The notes below the pieces were generated by a model. The model worked only from the letters and a program-made list of their open reading frames with translations, did not search any database and had not been told where the DNA came from. Source: Tetrapyrgos nigripes (taxonomy: Eukaryota > Basidiomycota > Agaricomycetes > Agaricales > Campanellaceae). Taken from it: a DNA stretch of 64,000 nucleotides. The stretch lies in the NCBI GenBank assembly GCA_013368315.1, contig JAACJM010000052.1:124001-188000 (forward strand). Direction: 5' to 3'. The position numbers and the translations under genes are program-made. Shown piece by piece: positions 33,857-45,597 of this stretch (position 1 is its first letter; each line of letters begins with the position of its first letter).

Positions 33857-36162
33857 ATGTCAACTGAAACCAAAGTCAACACTTACGACGATGCAGAGAA
33901 GGGGACACAGGAGATCACGCCGCCACCATTGACCTACCTTCCGACTGTGTACCCCGAAATTTCCGAGAAGAAACCCATCGATACTTTGATGTCACTCGAG
34001 GACAAGAAGGAGGTTGCGGCTCCGCCGGTCAAAAAGTCTCCCCCAAAACCCAAGAAGAAGGTTTCCAAATGGATCCGTTGGGTGCTTTGGTTCAACACGT
34101 ACAGGTATGCTGTTGGTTTACTCTATGATGACTTTGAACTCACCAGCCGCTCACAGGAAATTCTTCACGTTGACTTTCACTCTTAACATGGTTGCCCTGG
34201 CACTTGCAGCCAGTGGGCATTTCCCCTACGCAGTAAAATACAACGGTGCCTTCGTCGTTGGAAACTTCAATTTTGCCATCCTCATGAGGAACGAGATTTT
34301 TGGCCGTATCCTGTATTGGTTCGTCAACACTTTCTTCGCAAAGGTGAGTACCACTTTTCGGAATCAGCGAACATATTTGGTTCACAATGGCTACCAGTGG
34401 ACACCTCTCTGGTGGCGTTTGGGTTGCACCTCCGTCCTTCAGGTATTTGTTTTTTCCATTCACGCACTGTCTTTGTCTGACCCTTTTATCGTCTCCAGCA
34501 TCTCGGTGGCATCCACAGCGGTTGTGCTCTTTCCGGAGTGATCTGGCTGCTCTTCAAAGTTGTCCGGATGTTCTTGACGCTTGAAGTAGAACACGATGCC
34601 GTTCTCATCCTTGGCGTGTGTACAAACGTTGCAGTGATTATCAGTGCTTTGAGCGCTATTCCTTGGGTTCGCAACACTCACCACAAGTACGAATGTCATT
34701 TCTTTGCCACTCGTGTTAAGTTTTCTCACAAGAGTATTTTTAGCGTTTTTGAGCGCCACCACCGATTCGTGGGTTGGACTGGCCTCTTTTGTACTTGTAA
34801 GAAGCGAAGTCCTTTTTCTTGCTCCGAAGAAGTACTGAATTGAGAATTGTGGCTTTCAGGGGCTTTTGTGATTCTCGGCGACATATACGACCCCACTACG
34901 AAGACCTGGAATCTTGACGGAGTTCATGTCATCCGTCAACAAGATTTCTGGTTCACCATCGGAATGACAGTGTTGTGAGTGTACTACCTTTACCTGCGAG
35001 GCAGTCACTAATCCTGGAATGTAGCATTGCATTACCATGGATCTGTGTTCGAGAAGTACCGGTTGACATTGAACTGGTACGGCTCCCAATTGTTACCGAG
35101 TTTTGGATCCTCAACAATTTTACTCCACTCTACAGCCTTCTCCCAAGGTCGCTATCATTCGCTTTGAGCGTGGTATGCAGCAAGGTCTTCTTGGCCGTAT
35201 TAGTAGGTCATCAATCATGGAATACCATGCCTTCGGTATCATCTCGTAAGTCGACACGCCTTTTCTCATGTCTATCTTCGATTTTTGATTGTGCCTAGGG
35301 AAGGAAAACATGCGAAGTACCACTACATGATCGCTGGTGTACAAGGTTAGTCGCATCGATAGCGTTGTAGAAAATGGTCAATGACACTGGCGGTCTTTAG
35401 GCGACTTCACTCGTAGACTGGTTAACGACCCACCCAAGACACTGTGGACTCGTCAGGTCAAGGTAATGTTGTATTTTTTTCCTCTGGACATAGACATGTA
35501 ACTCAATCTTGGACATCTAGTTTGCAGGCGTGTCGAACACTGTAAATCCACTCCCAACTCCAAGGAGATTGTTTGCTGATTTGCTCTCTAGTCCACCCTC
35601 TATCACCGTGGAATCCGTATCTGTACCGGAACCGGTATTGGAGCTGCACTATCAACATGCCTCCAATCTCCGAACTGGTGAGTATATCTGTCTTTGTGCG
35701 CACGCGATTTTGACTTACCAGCAATCTCAGGTTCCTCATCTGGATTGGTGGGTGATAGGTATTCTCAGTGAAAACACGTATTGACAGTTTGAAAACAGGT
35801 TCTGATCAAGAGAAAACGTTCGGTCCCACCATCAGCGGTTTGATACACCGTCATGTTGGACCGGAGCGATTGATTCTCTGGGACAGTAAGAAACGTGGTG
35901 GAAGACCTGACACAATGAAGCTGGTGACAGAAACCTACAAGTCCTGGAATGCTGAAGGCAAGTCTTGGCAGTGGGGCTCTTGATTGTCGCAGTTGCTGAT
36001 TAGTGATAACTAGTCGTCTTCATCACATCGAACTACATCGGTAACACGGAGATCATGCAAGGTTGCAAGGAGGCGGGTATACCTGTTTTCGGAACCTTGT
36101 GGGACTTCGTGAGTGTAATCGTTCTGACCGCATTTTCTTTTCTAACGCTAAATCCATAGTGA
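33857..36162 (+). CDS. tmpA: TmpA-type integral membrane ferric-reductase-like flavoprotein
   Basis: Sixteen exons sum exactly to 495 residues. A charged N-terminus is followed by WVLWFNTYRKFFTLTFTLN and HFPYAVKYNGAFVVGN, then GCTSVLQHLGGIHSGC, PWVRNTHHNVFERHHRFVGW and CVREVPVDIELPSPKVA. The soluble C-terminal half contains YHRGIRICTGTGIGAALST (nucleotide-binding Gly loop), DQEKTFGPTISGLIH, ILWDSKKRGGRPDTMKL and a GIPVFGTLWDF end. These are hallmarks of fungal TmpA, a polytopic protein with an oxidoreductase fold that was linked to conidiation signalling in Aspergillus. About six membrane helices span residues 75-275. One intron uses a GC donor (35958) and another (36109-36159) lies immediately before the TGA. 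Exons as small as 17 and 21 nt occur. Confidence 0.9.
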
Positions 36163-36620
36163 TTCTTGGTGTGCCACGCTGTATTCTCTCACATTTAGAC
36201 GGAAGTAGTGACCAACCACCGGTACTACTCTCAAAGCCGTATACGACTTTTTATGCATTGCAAACAAGGGGTTATTGTGGTAGCCAATAAGTAGAAAGTT
36301 GGATTCTCAGCTATGCAAAGGCAGGATAATACCAGTAACCGGCGTAGCTATAATTGCATGGGGACTTTTTTTTTACTCTTCAATGCACCACGTTCTGAGA
36401 ACCAGGCTCGCGTGGTAGAGCGACGATATTTGCATCCAGTGGTCCTCTTCCTCGGGTCCGGTAACTTGACCTGTTTGGTAACGAAGACCACAGAGTACAC
36501 TGAGAATCTGTAGTACCTACTTAGTAGTAGTACTAGTGACGATTCAATTGCAAGTATGTACTTCACCGGGCCGAGTGTGATCATGATGCACTCTGACGCT
36601 CGTCACCACCGCGCCCAACG
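36163..36620. other. Intergenic region between TmpA-type and Ser-rich genes
   Basis: About 460 bp combines the 3' end of one plus-strand gene and the promoter of the next. A T9 run near 36366 and several TAGTAGTAC words near 36520 are the only features seen. Confidence 0.4.
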
Positions 36621-39524
36621 ATGCAGCTCAGAATTCTCAAGCGACTGTCACAACTTGTACATCGCCGAACAAGATCTGACTCAACAGTAGTCTACCTGAC
36701 GAGGACCACTTCGCCTGTTGCGGTCGCCCAGTCACTGTCGCTCAACAATGTCACCAAACGTACCAGCGAACAGCCCTCTTCTCCGATGCTTCAAGCTATC
36801 CTTCCTACCCCACCTGCTTTGTCTCCATTACTGATGCCCAATCCTGTCGTCAGTCCGCCAATTTCCCCGCCAGTCGACGTATCTCAGCAACCACACTTCG
36901 CTTCATCCAAACCACTCAGCGAAATCGGTGCCAAAGCGAATGCCATTCACAAACGTATCTGTGAAATACAACAAGAGTACTACCGTGTTCAAGCTTCCAT
37001 AGATGCGCTTCGAGCCGAGTCGTCGCAAGGGAGGGTAGAATCCACCGGTGTTTCCAAAGAAGAGCTGGAGCAGTGTGTACGATTTGCAGAGGCCGTGCGT
37101 ATAGCTTGCTTGGATGGGCTAGTCGATGCACACACTTCTGGTCAATCTTCCGTTCAAGATCTCGAAGAAGCAGTCGTCGGCATGATCCAAGAATCTGCTG
37201 ACGATCCCAAGGGTCTTTGGTCAAACGTCGTCGATACTGTCATAGGACCTCGAGCACCGAAGGAGTACATCTCTGCTATCACATCCATCGTCAAACATAG
37301 ATCAAACTCCAGGGGATTAAGGAGGTCACGAAATTTTTGGAAGAAGGCGGCGAAGGAAAACCCCAATAACACGGATCTTGTCACACCATCCGCCTCAAAT
37401 CTCTCTGAACTAGTTGAAGTTCTTAGTCCAGAGCGTGAAAGAGCAGTTGAAGAATTACGTCGAAAACGGCAGAACTTTGCTTCTCAGGATTCTCCTAAAC
37501 CAACGCCCGATTCAGCAGCTCAACCACTGCACGGTACGCCTTTGGAGACGGTAGAACCAAATGTACCGCCTTCCCCTTCAAGGGATGCTGATCAGCTTAG
37601 GGACTCTCAAACCGAAGTCTTTATCTCCGCCGCTTCCTCGGAAAATGCTTCCGCGTACACCTCTCGGAATTCCTCTTTGCCCCCTCTAGCCAGTCAGATC
37701 TTCAAGCAAGAACTCATTTCAAGTCATTCCAGTGAACGGTTCTTCTCTAGTTCCTCTTACAAGTCTCGTCTCGTGCTAGGCAATGTCGATCTTAACCAGG
37801 GTTCCCAATCTACATCGGGGAAAGCTTTCGGACGACAAAAGCCTGTTACCCCAGCCTCTGGTACCGAGAACGTTTATGGGGTATATATATCTGCCACGTT
37901 TTTGGTACCAGAATACATGACTGAACCTTCATCCAGGTTTCCAAGTCATTCCGCAGCATGAGTAGTGCAGCTACGGTGAGACAAACTCTATTATTGTGAT
38001 GCTGACTTCTCAAACTCCACACGTAGACTTTTAGTTCCCGAACATCAACAAGCATGCCTTCAGCTCCAGCTACTTCTATTTCTGTCACCTCTGGCCCCGT
38101 AGACATGGGAGAGACAGTGACTGGAGCCACGCACCATAGCAGCATTGGAGATTTATTTACGGTAATCAGACAGTCTTGAGATATCTGCGATATACTGAAT
38201 CGGTATCAGTCTTCAGCCTCATCCGGAAACACAACAGCAGCCACGACGAGAATAGTCTCGGCTCCAAGTAACGAATCGATGCCGGTGAGTCATTTCACTT
38301 GCTTGTTTCCTTCCCAGTTGATCATGTTTCCAGACTTCTGGCTCTCAATCCTCGTCGGGCGTCGCGTCCTCTGACCTGGCCTCGTTCACCTCAGAGCCCA
38401 ACGCTGATCCTGGCTGTCATCCTAACCAGATTTGGGAAACAAATCCCTCCTTCAATGTTCCCGAAGCCAGCCTAATGTCCGCAGAACGCGCTTTGCAATC
38501 GTTTGAGCGCATATGTGATGGTTTTCCCAGCAGTAATCTGGGCTCACTCCATACAATCAGCGAAGAGTCTTCTGGACCTGGGGAGGGTTCTTTGTCAGTC
38601 GCAGCTTCAGCGTCCTCCAGTCGTCAACGCATGGACGACGAAGATTTGCAAGATGATTCCCTGACCGGCATCACTATCAGCAAGTCGAGAACCAGCAGAA
38701 TATTTGTTGCAGGATCTCGTAGGAGCATCTTGAGCAATCGTTCTTCTACTCATTCGTCACTCGGGCGTCATGGGTTGGATTCTACACTTGTTGCGGAAGA
38801 ACCAGAGAAGCAACTGGCGATCGTGACCGAGGACTCGAAGACACCCACGCAGCCTATCATACACAACTTCGAAGAAGCTAATTCTTCCTCCGCTCCAGAA
38901 CCTGCAATCATCGGTAGTATTAGCCTGCGAAGCGTGAATGTCAGGACGCCGACCATCCAGCAGACGACACGCATATCTCAAAACGAATCTTGGGTTTGTA
39001 ATGATGGTGCCAGAACCGAAATTTCTTCCCGTCCCTTTGCGTCACGGACTCCTACTATTTCACTCTCCTCTCCACTTCCTTCTGTACGTAATGAACACAC
39101 CACTACTCGCTTGTCCAAGCTCCCCTCGCTATCTAGTATCCCCAGTCGCATTTTCTCTTTCAGATCAAGTTCGCGTAACGTCAACACATCCTCGGGTTCT
39201 GAGCAACTTCCAAGTAGGAGCGTGGACCAGGCGTCTTCCTCAGCTTCACGGACAGACATGAACCAGAACCCGTCAAGTTCAAAATTGCGACCCAAAAGCT
39301 TTTTGGTTAGGCCTTCCGAGCCCTCGGATTCGATGTCCAAAGATCAGAAAACGAAGAAAAGGCAATCGTTGAAGACGTTTATACCGGTTTTCAAGCCCGT
39401 GTTGCCGTTGAAAATTGTCAAGAAGGGCAAGGAGAAGGAGAAGGAACAGAAACAAAGAGATAGCTTGCGCCAGTCGGTGGTGTTGTCTTCTCGGGGTCAT
39501 CTTAGTGTTTCACCTGCGTTTTGA
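36621..39524 (+). CDS. Large Ser/Thr/Pro-rich protein of unknown function
   Basis: Five exons (36621-37880, 37937-37975, 38027-38161, 38210-38284, 38334-39524) sum to 899 residues. There is a short basic N-terminus, then a Pro-rich segment (residues about 55-95, PALSPLLMPNPVVSPPISPP). A helical, more conserved-looking block follows at 105-250 (IHKRICEIQQEYYRVQASID, then GLWSNVVDTVIGP, then RNFWKKAAKENP). The remainder is disordered and Ser-rich, ending in a basic Lys-rich tail (KIVKKGKEKEKEQKQR). All introns are phase 0, and the three middle exons are short and Ser-rich. No signal peptide or membrane helix is seen. It is probably an intracellular scaffold-like protein. I do not recognise the family. 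Confidence 0.75.
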
Positions 39525-41132
39525 GCCTGGGTGGTGTGCAAACAGGTACGTTTTGCGTTGCTTTTCGCTTGAACACCGTCACTGATGTACAACCTCATTG
39601 TCTAGATCTTCTCTTGCTGCGTTCATCTGCTCTTTCTTTTCCTTTCTTTCTTTCTTTAGCATACCGAATCCTCAGGTCGCAGATCGCCTGTAATAATGTC
39701 CCTGTGATATCTCTCACCTTCGCTTTCATATTTGTCGACACCGTTCTGTATTGGATTTACATAGCTCGAGTAATTTATCAACACAATTCCATTCAGTCAT
39801 CGGTCAGATCTTCCATCAGCCCACTCAGCTTTGCATCCAATAAGACCTTTTGGGTTCCAGTAGCAGCAACCAGAACTGTTTGTAGTCAAGCCGCTCCGAT
39901 TGTAATTACTGGGTTTGCACACAACACCAACAGGACGTCTGCGTTTAACCAAGTACCATCATCACCGTCACTTGATCTAACCTACACATCATTAATGCAT
40001 CATTGCTCATCCCCAAAACCACTATGCACTTCATATCTGCACTAGCCCTCACGCAAAGAGGCACGACTTTTGCCAATTTCACGGTATTGCAGTAGCTGCT
40101 CTATTCCTTTCCAAAACTCACTAGTCTCTACACCGATCTCACCGCCGCGATAGACATGAATCAAGTTCAGGTCGAACCTCCTAGTTGCGCGGATTATCTC
40201 CCTCACCTGAAAGATCTTCATACATTCGTGTTCACTTTACGAAGACCTGACTCTGCTCACGGCGTAAACTGCGACGAACATCATTGCGGTCCCGTCTCCC
40301 TCGTGAGTTTCAGAAACCCTTTTTTCATGGCTTTCTCCTCGGTGAGGGATTTCACTTTGCAGAATATATCCTTCATGGATGAATTGCTTCAGGATTATCT
40401 GTTGAACTTTTTGAAATTGTCATTGGATTGCACCGTCTAGTCCACTGTCCAGCCTTCAAAGAAAGGCCTTTACGCCGCAAGGGCGCTCGTGGCTTGGTCG
40501 GTGGATTACCAGGTGTCAAATCAGGACTTTGCGTGTAAAGCATCTGGGAAGTTTCTTGCGTAGGGCGACGGAGAGGATAGAGATCGGCAGAATGTTGAAC
40601 TTGAAGAATTCACCTCGACCACTCAGTGGACGGACCCTTTTGATAGAATTTAAGGCTGAAGGCTTGAGCGCCACTCTCTCTCGTGTATTTTCATCTCCAG
40701 GTCTACATCGAGACCATTGGACTCTATTCTTACCTATGTACTCTGCGCATCGCTGTTGGCACGCAAACGACTGTATCTTTACTTTTCTTATTTGGACAAC
40801 TTTTCTATGTGGACTTCTGTCCCCTGATTGCGTAGCTCGAGTACTCATATGCTAGGTCGATGGCTACCGGTCGGCGCTATGGTTTTGATACCTTTGTCCC
40901 CCCAACTGACACCTTTATAAAAGGACGCTTTCTTACAACGTACAGTGACGGTCGCATCATATATGTATATATAATTCAGATCATACTAATAACTTTAAGT
41001 TCAGTATCACAACTACAGGCTATTAGGTCAGGGGGCAGAGCTTCTTTCATAGGCTGCTATTGCTAGCAATATTAATGCCCATAATTATTTAAGAGAAATC
41101 AGAGTCTGGATAAAGAGTTGGTCAGTTTCCTC
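39525..41132. other. Non-coding stretch with a possible F-box remnant
   Basis: A CTTT microsatellite sits at about 39640-39657. The frame at 40156-40440 encodes LPHLKDLHTFVFTLRRPD and SSVRDFTLQNISFMDELL, which look like leucine-rich repeats of a truncated F-box-family gene, but there is no F-box and no clear exon structure. Nothing else can be supported. Confidence 0.4.
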
Positions 41133-41721
41133 CTAGTCGAACTTGCGATGTGAAATTTTCCTACCATCGAAACAATCGCCGCAACCATCGCCGTTACTGA
41201 AGCAGACTCCATGGTTGTCCCCAGAGAATTGCTGCATTCCATTGATCTTGTTGGCTCCAGAGTCACCACATCCAAGGAGACCAGCAGCTTCATTCCTGAG
41301 TTGCTCTTTGTTGCCATCCGATGGCGAAATTCTAGCAACGTAGACGCAGCCTGTAAAAAGGGTAGGTAAAATTCTCTGCGTTCAAGTCATACGTCGGAAG
41401 GACTTACAGTTTCCGTGGCAAGCCACATTATTGGCGGGGGCATCGATCTCGCCGGTGATGGGGTTGGTGTAGCTAGAAATATGGTCACAAGGTGGTCATT
41501 ATTAGTGCGTAGAAATTCAAGTGTACGTCAACATACTGGCACACGTTGTTGGTCGAAAAAGCACCGTTCCAGGTGTCAGACTGAACCAAAGCCTGGCAGT
41601 CAGAGAGGGTGGCGTCGTCGGTGGTACCGCAATGGACACCGATTTCACCTCCTTGAGCTAGCGCTGAAGGAATGGCGGCAAGACCAAGAGCAACAAACGA
41701 GTAGAGAGTAGAGAATTGCAT
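41133..41721 (-). CDS. Small secreted cysteine-rich protein
   Basis: Three exons (41721-41537, 41472-41408, 41350-41133) give 155 residues. A clean signal peptide (MQFSTLYSFVALGLAAIPSALA) is followed by a mature chain of about 130 residues with roughly ten Cys, including CHGNCCVYV and CGDCFDG. The Cys content, size and secretion fit the small secreted proteins of agaricomycetes, some of which are effectors or antimicrobials. The Cys-Cys pair and spacing are loosely reminiscent of KP4-like folds, but I see no decisive motif, so no activity is assigned. The nearest neighbours are non-coding on both sides, an accessory setting. Confidence 0.8.
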
Positions 41722-44700
41722 CGTAAGAGAGAGGTGCTTTCGTTTAGAGGAGTCCTGATGATTTGGATGAGGAATGCTTGTTCAGAGGCAGGGGTTTTTA
41801 TAGGCTTTCAGCCACTCGTTTCGGAATTTACTTGCCAAAAATACAGCTGCATTTGTGAACGATCTGTGGAGCCAGTATCCTTGTCTCAATGCTCGAAACC
41901 TGGAAAACTCGTTGCCACAAATAACAGTGGCGTTTACTCAGTAGCCTGAATCACCATTCTAGCCAGAGCTGTTATGGTGCCCTCAAAAATAGAACAATTT
42001 GGAGCCCTTGAATAAGTTGGTGGCACCGCTGTCCTTCTGCATTTGTTTTCGTTGGGCCTACCCGGTCATCTACAAATTCTATGTATTTCAGCTTTGAATT
42101 TATCAGTTTACCTTGCTTTGATTTGATCCTAGCCTTGATCAGAGTCTTCGAACAGTTAAAGGTCAGAAAGTTTCAAGGATATCACAAGGGGCCACGTTGA
42201 GAGTCTTCGGAGCGAGAAAGTATATCAAGCATTGGGAAGCATGATATTCCGAGCCGCATCCAAGTTGAGGTGAAGACTAGTTACAGCCCGCAGTTCAACG
42301 GCGGGAGAATCATCGAGAGCGTGAACGACGGAGAACTTGAAGTCAAGTTCGTAAGAATGAAGATGGACTATCATTCTATTCAGCTACTATGAATATTGAG
42401 CCAGGTTGAAACGCCAGTACTAGTATATAGAGTCTGTCAGCTACTGAACCCTTCCGGCGTCCTTGAGTTCTTAAAACACGAAGTAGTACTCACAGGCGAT
42501 GAAATGCTAAGAGAGCCAATGGGACGGAAATATACCCATAAATTATTCATGCATACGGGCTCCAGCGCTGTGTTGCTTTGTGACCAGTAAGTAGTGGCGA
42601 ATACTTGATGGAGGCCTCGGAGACGACTCCCCGCCGGCTTCAACCGGCGTTTCTAATTTCCCCACGCCCGCCGTCTTTCTTAACCAAGATGTACTTGTCA
42701 GTCTGTATTCTCAACTCCGCTGAGCATCTCTGCAATATTCACAAAAGCATGATGAAACACCAATCATCTTTCCAAATTAAAGATCGTTAATATTTCCCTT
42801 GTCGAACGAGCGGCGAGGTAAGTACCGTACTATTCTCATGTTACTCTTCCACCAAAGCGATGATAGCACTGGCAGGGGCAGCCTCTCAACTCCATCCTAG
42901 TCAATAACAAATAGCCAGTCATCTACCTGGGCCTATATCGATAGATCCCGGTTCATGGAATCATCATTCAGTGGCTCTATGAAACCTATATGCAAGATGG
43001 TGGAATCAACCTTTACTAGGGAAAGAGACCCTTATCCAATGCACTCCAGATCATCGACAACAGACTGTTCAGCGACATACTGAACTTTGGAACGTCATAA
43101 TTAGGTATACCAACTCAGAGTTCCCGCCTTGCCCCATGGCCTGCGATGGGTGTCAGTGGAGTAGAAGGTCATATCAAGTAGACTAAAACTTGAAGCTACT
43201 GCGGGTGTTTAGGGATTTTTTGAAACGTATACATAGCTGGGCGGTGCCTCCACAGAGAATTTGATGGAGAACAAGACTCAGTACTCAGCGGTGACTCTGT
43301 CAAGTAAAGAATGCAAGTTTCTCGAGTTCGTGACAGTTCTGAGTGGGAGCATGCTGGTGACCACAGTCCATCTCTATCGTGAGTTTGACTAACTATAAAC
43401 CATGATGTCTTGTTTCTGATAATCCGTCTTCCTTTGCCAATCTACAGAGAAGACTGCCCAAAGGGTATCTCCCCGAGAGAAGACTATTAGGATTACGCAC
43501 TCTTGACGGTGTGAGGGCCTAAAACAGGCTATATACCACTAAAACCCCGGTATTTTGTAACCGAGTCGTCTTTTCCTTCCTCCTGTTCGTTGTACATATG
43601 CATGGTGTATATCCTCAACGCGACTTTTGGTGGTGTTTCATTCGGTTTGACCGAGTGCATCCATGCTAAGTGTTTCATTCGGTTTGACCGAGTGCATCCA
43701 CGCTAAGTAGCCATGGTTGTGTGTTTGGTACGAGTTCTTCCAACGCACATGATTCTATTCTCTCATGTAATTCGTCTACTAGAGCTCTCAGGTTCTCCGC
43801 CGGGCTAATCTGCATAACCAGGTAGAAGCTAAGGACATGATATCGAAGACAAACGCCAAACGAGGTCACTGGTGCCTCGTATTTCCAACTATCCTATTCT
43901 TCTCGGTATAAGTACTCCCCGACCACTGCAATTCTTCACTCGAAAGCGTTTTGCTGCAAGACATACATCCTCAAGCTAGCCTTTCTTTTACAGGTTACGT
44001 TTTTGCCTAGACCCGCAATGACGAGGCCATGGACTCGAAGCCCCCTACCCTCTGACTGTACTATGTGGATGGTCTACACAGGGTTACTGCCCGGAGCGAG
44101 TACCTGCTATTTCCTCAATGAGGACCACGGAGAGTACCTGCACTTGTGCGGAACCTTTTTCCAGAGCGATGGAATCTACAATCTGCGCAGTGCGTCTACT
44201 ACACGTAAAAGTTTGGAAGTACTCATTAATGTCGGTCACAGAATTCTTCTCTCGAACAAATGATTCTTCTGAAGCTTTTGAAGACTCACTCAGGGCCTGC
44301 TGGCAAAGCCATCCCGATTCAACTTCAGACTCAGACTCGTCAGTCATGTCAATGACTGGCAGGTTACAACATGGTTCCACTCAAATATCCCTCAAATCCT
44401 TGTTCCAAGCTCAAGGGTCATGCATTCCGTGATTTGGAGGCTTAGCTCAGTTACCAACGGAGCATCTTCGGTAGTAGCATGGAGACCAACTTCAGATAGT
44501 TACCATGCTTACTTCGGTGATGCCGATGCCTTGATGTTTTCAGGTCGTCTGGTCAAATGCCTTTGGGCCTTTCCACTCTCTTCAAGATAGTGCCTGCATC
44601 ATGTTTTTGCAGTCATGTTGTCGTTTTGATTGGCTTTTTGACCGTAACCACAGAAAGACCTGGTCACAGTTATTCTTGCTAAGGGAATGCATTAGGTCTG

Positions 44701-45597
44701 TTGCGACCAGGATACGCTCGGAGATGAGTGGGACTGAAACTGTCGTCCCCGACAAAAATATCTGATGTGGGTGCTGCTTTTCCTATGCTTTTATCAGCCG
44801 CTGACTCAGTATTCTTAACAGATAGTGAACCCGATGAATGGCTAAGCCCTGCCCATGCCGTGCCTGGTTGTCGTAGTGCGGGTATGTGCGGGACCAGTGG
44901 CGAGTCTGTTTCAATTTTCGGGGGTTTTGAGAAAAGTGGATGATTTCTGCCAAATAAAGCTAATTGTCCCGAGCCCCTACACTGCTGTACTATGTACCTA
45001 GTCCTGTTAACATCATTTATCAGAGACAGCTTCACAGTATACAAAGCATCGAGGACTAGCTGGAGCGCACTGCTTTGAGTGGTCGTCTCCATGCGATGTA
45101 GTATGTAAGCGTATGTCGCGTGGAGCCTTTGGTGAGAAAGAAAAAACGACAAAGCCAGTCACCAGAGCAAGTTCGTGAACAATCTCTACGAGGTCCTTGT
45201 GAGCTGAATAATAGCACTCGTTTCATGGGTGTAGTTTCGGTAGGAGTGCTGAGGGATAGGTTTTGAAAATGTATTGAGTCAGTAAGCGGGGCCGGCTAAG
45301 TCGGGTTTTGCCGAGGGCGAAAAAAACAGAGGACACACTCGTGGTTGTGTACGTCCAACGTCCTTGGCTACAAGGACAGACAATTTCCAGCGGACTGCTC
45401 TTCCTAGCGTCCCTGCTCCTTTAGATTACTCTAATCTCTCTTCCAGCTGCTTTCTCGCCTGCTGGCAGGTCATTTTTAACGACCGATCCGCACGAGACAA
45501 ATCGCAATCACACCTCAATCCGATTTTTCGAAAATTCGTGAGTTGGCCTCTTTTTTCTGCTTTTTTTCTCGCTTCTTTTTGCTGATCGAGTCGTAGA
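41722..45597. other. Long stretch without a convincing gene
   Basis: A tandem duplication is present at about 43632-43707. A 157-codon minus-strand frame (44679-45152) has no similarity, signal peptide or splice context that would support it, although its length is above chance for this region. Frames at 44003-44432 overlap each other in different phases and lack coding character. The last 200-300 bp should be the eIF4G promoter and leader. Otherwise I see nothing. Confidence 0.45.
43632..43707 (+). repeat. Tandem duplication of about 38 bp
   Basis: The unit GTGTTTCATTCGGTTTGACC, continuing GAGTGCATCCATGCTAA, occurs twice head to tail with one difference (CATGC/CACGC). Confidence 0.85.

Noticed and set aside
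41133..41721. Call as a KP4-type killer toxin
   Set aside because: Only size, secretion and a loose Cys pattern agree. No diagnostic motif was found, so it is described simply as a small secreted protein.
44445..44520. tRNA-like D-arm (GGAGGCTTAGCTCAGTTACC)
   Set aside because: No matching acceptor strand, anticodon stem or T-loop follows within 90 bp.
44679..45152. 157-codon minus-strand frame as a gene
   Set aside because: It has no motif, no signal peptide and no supporting neighbours. It is kept only as a note.
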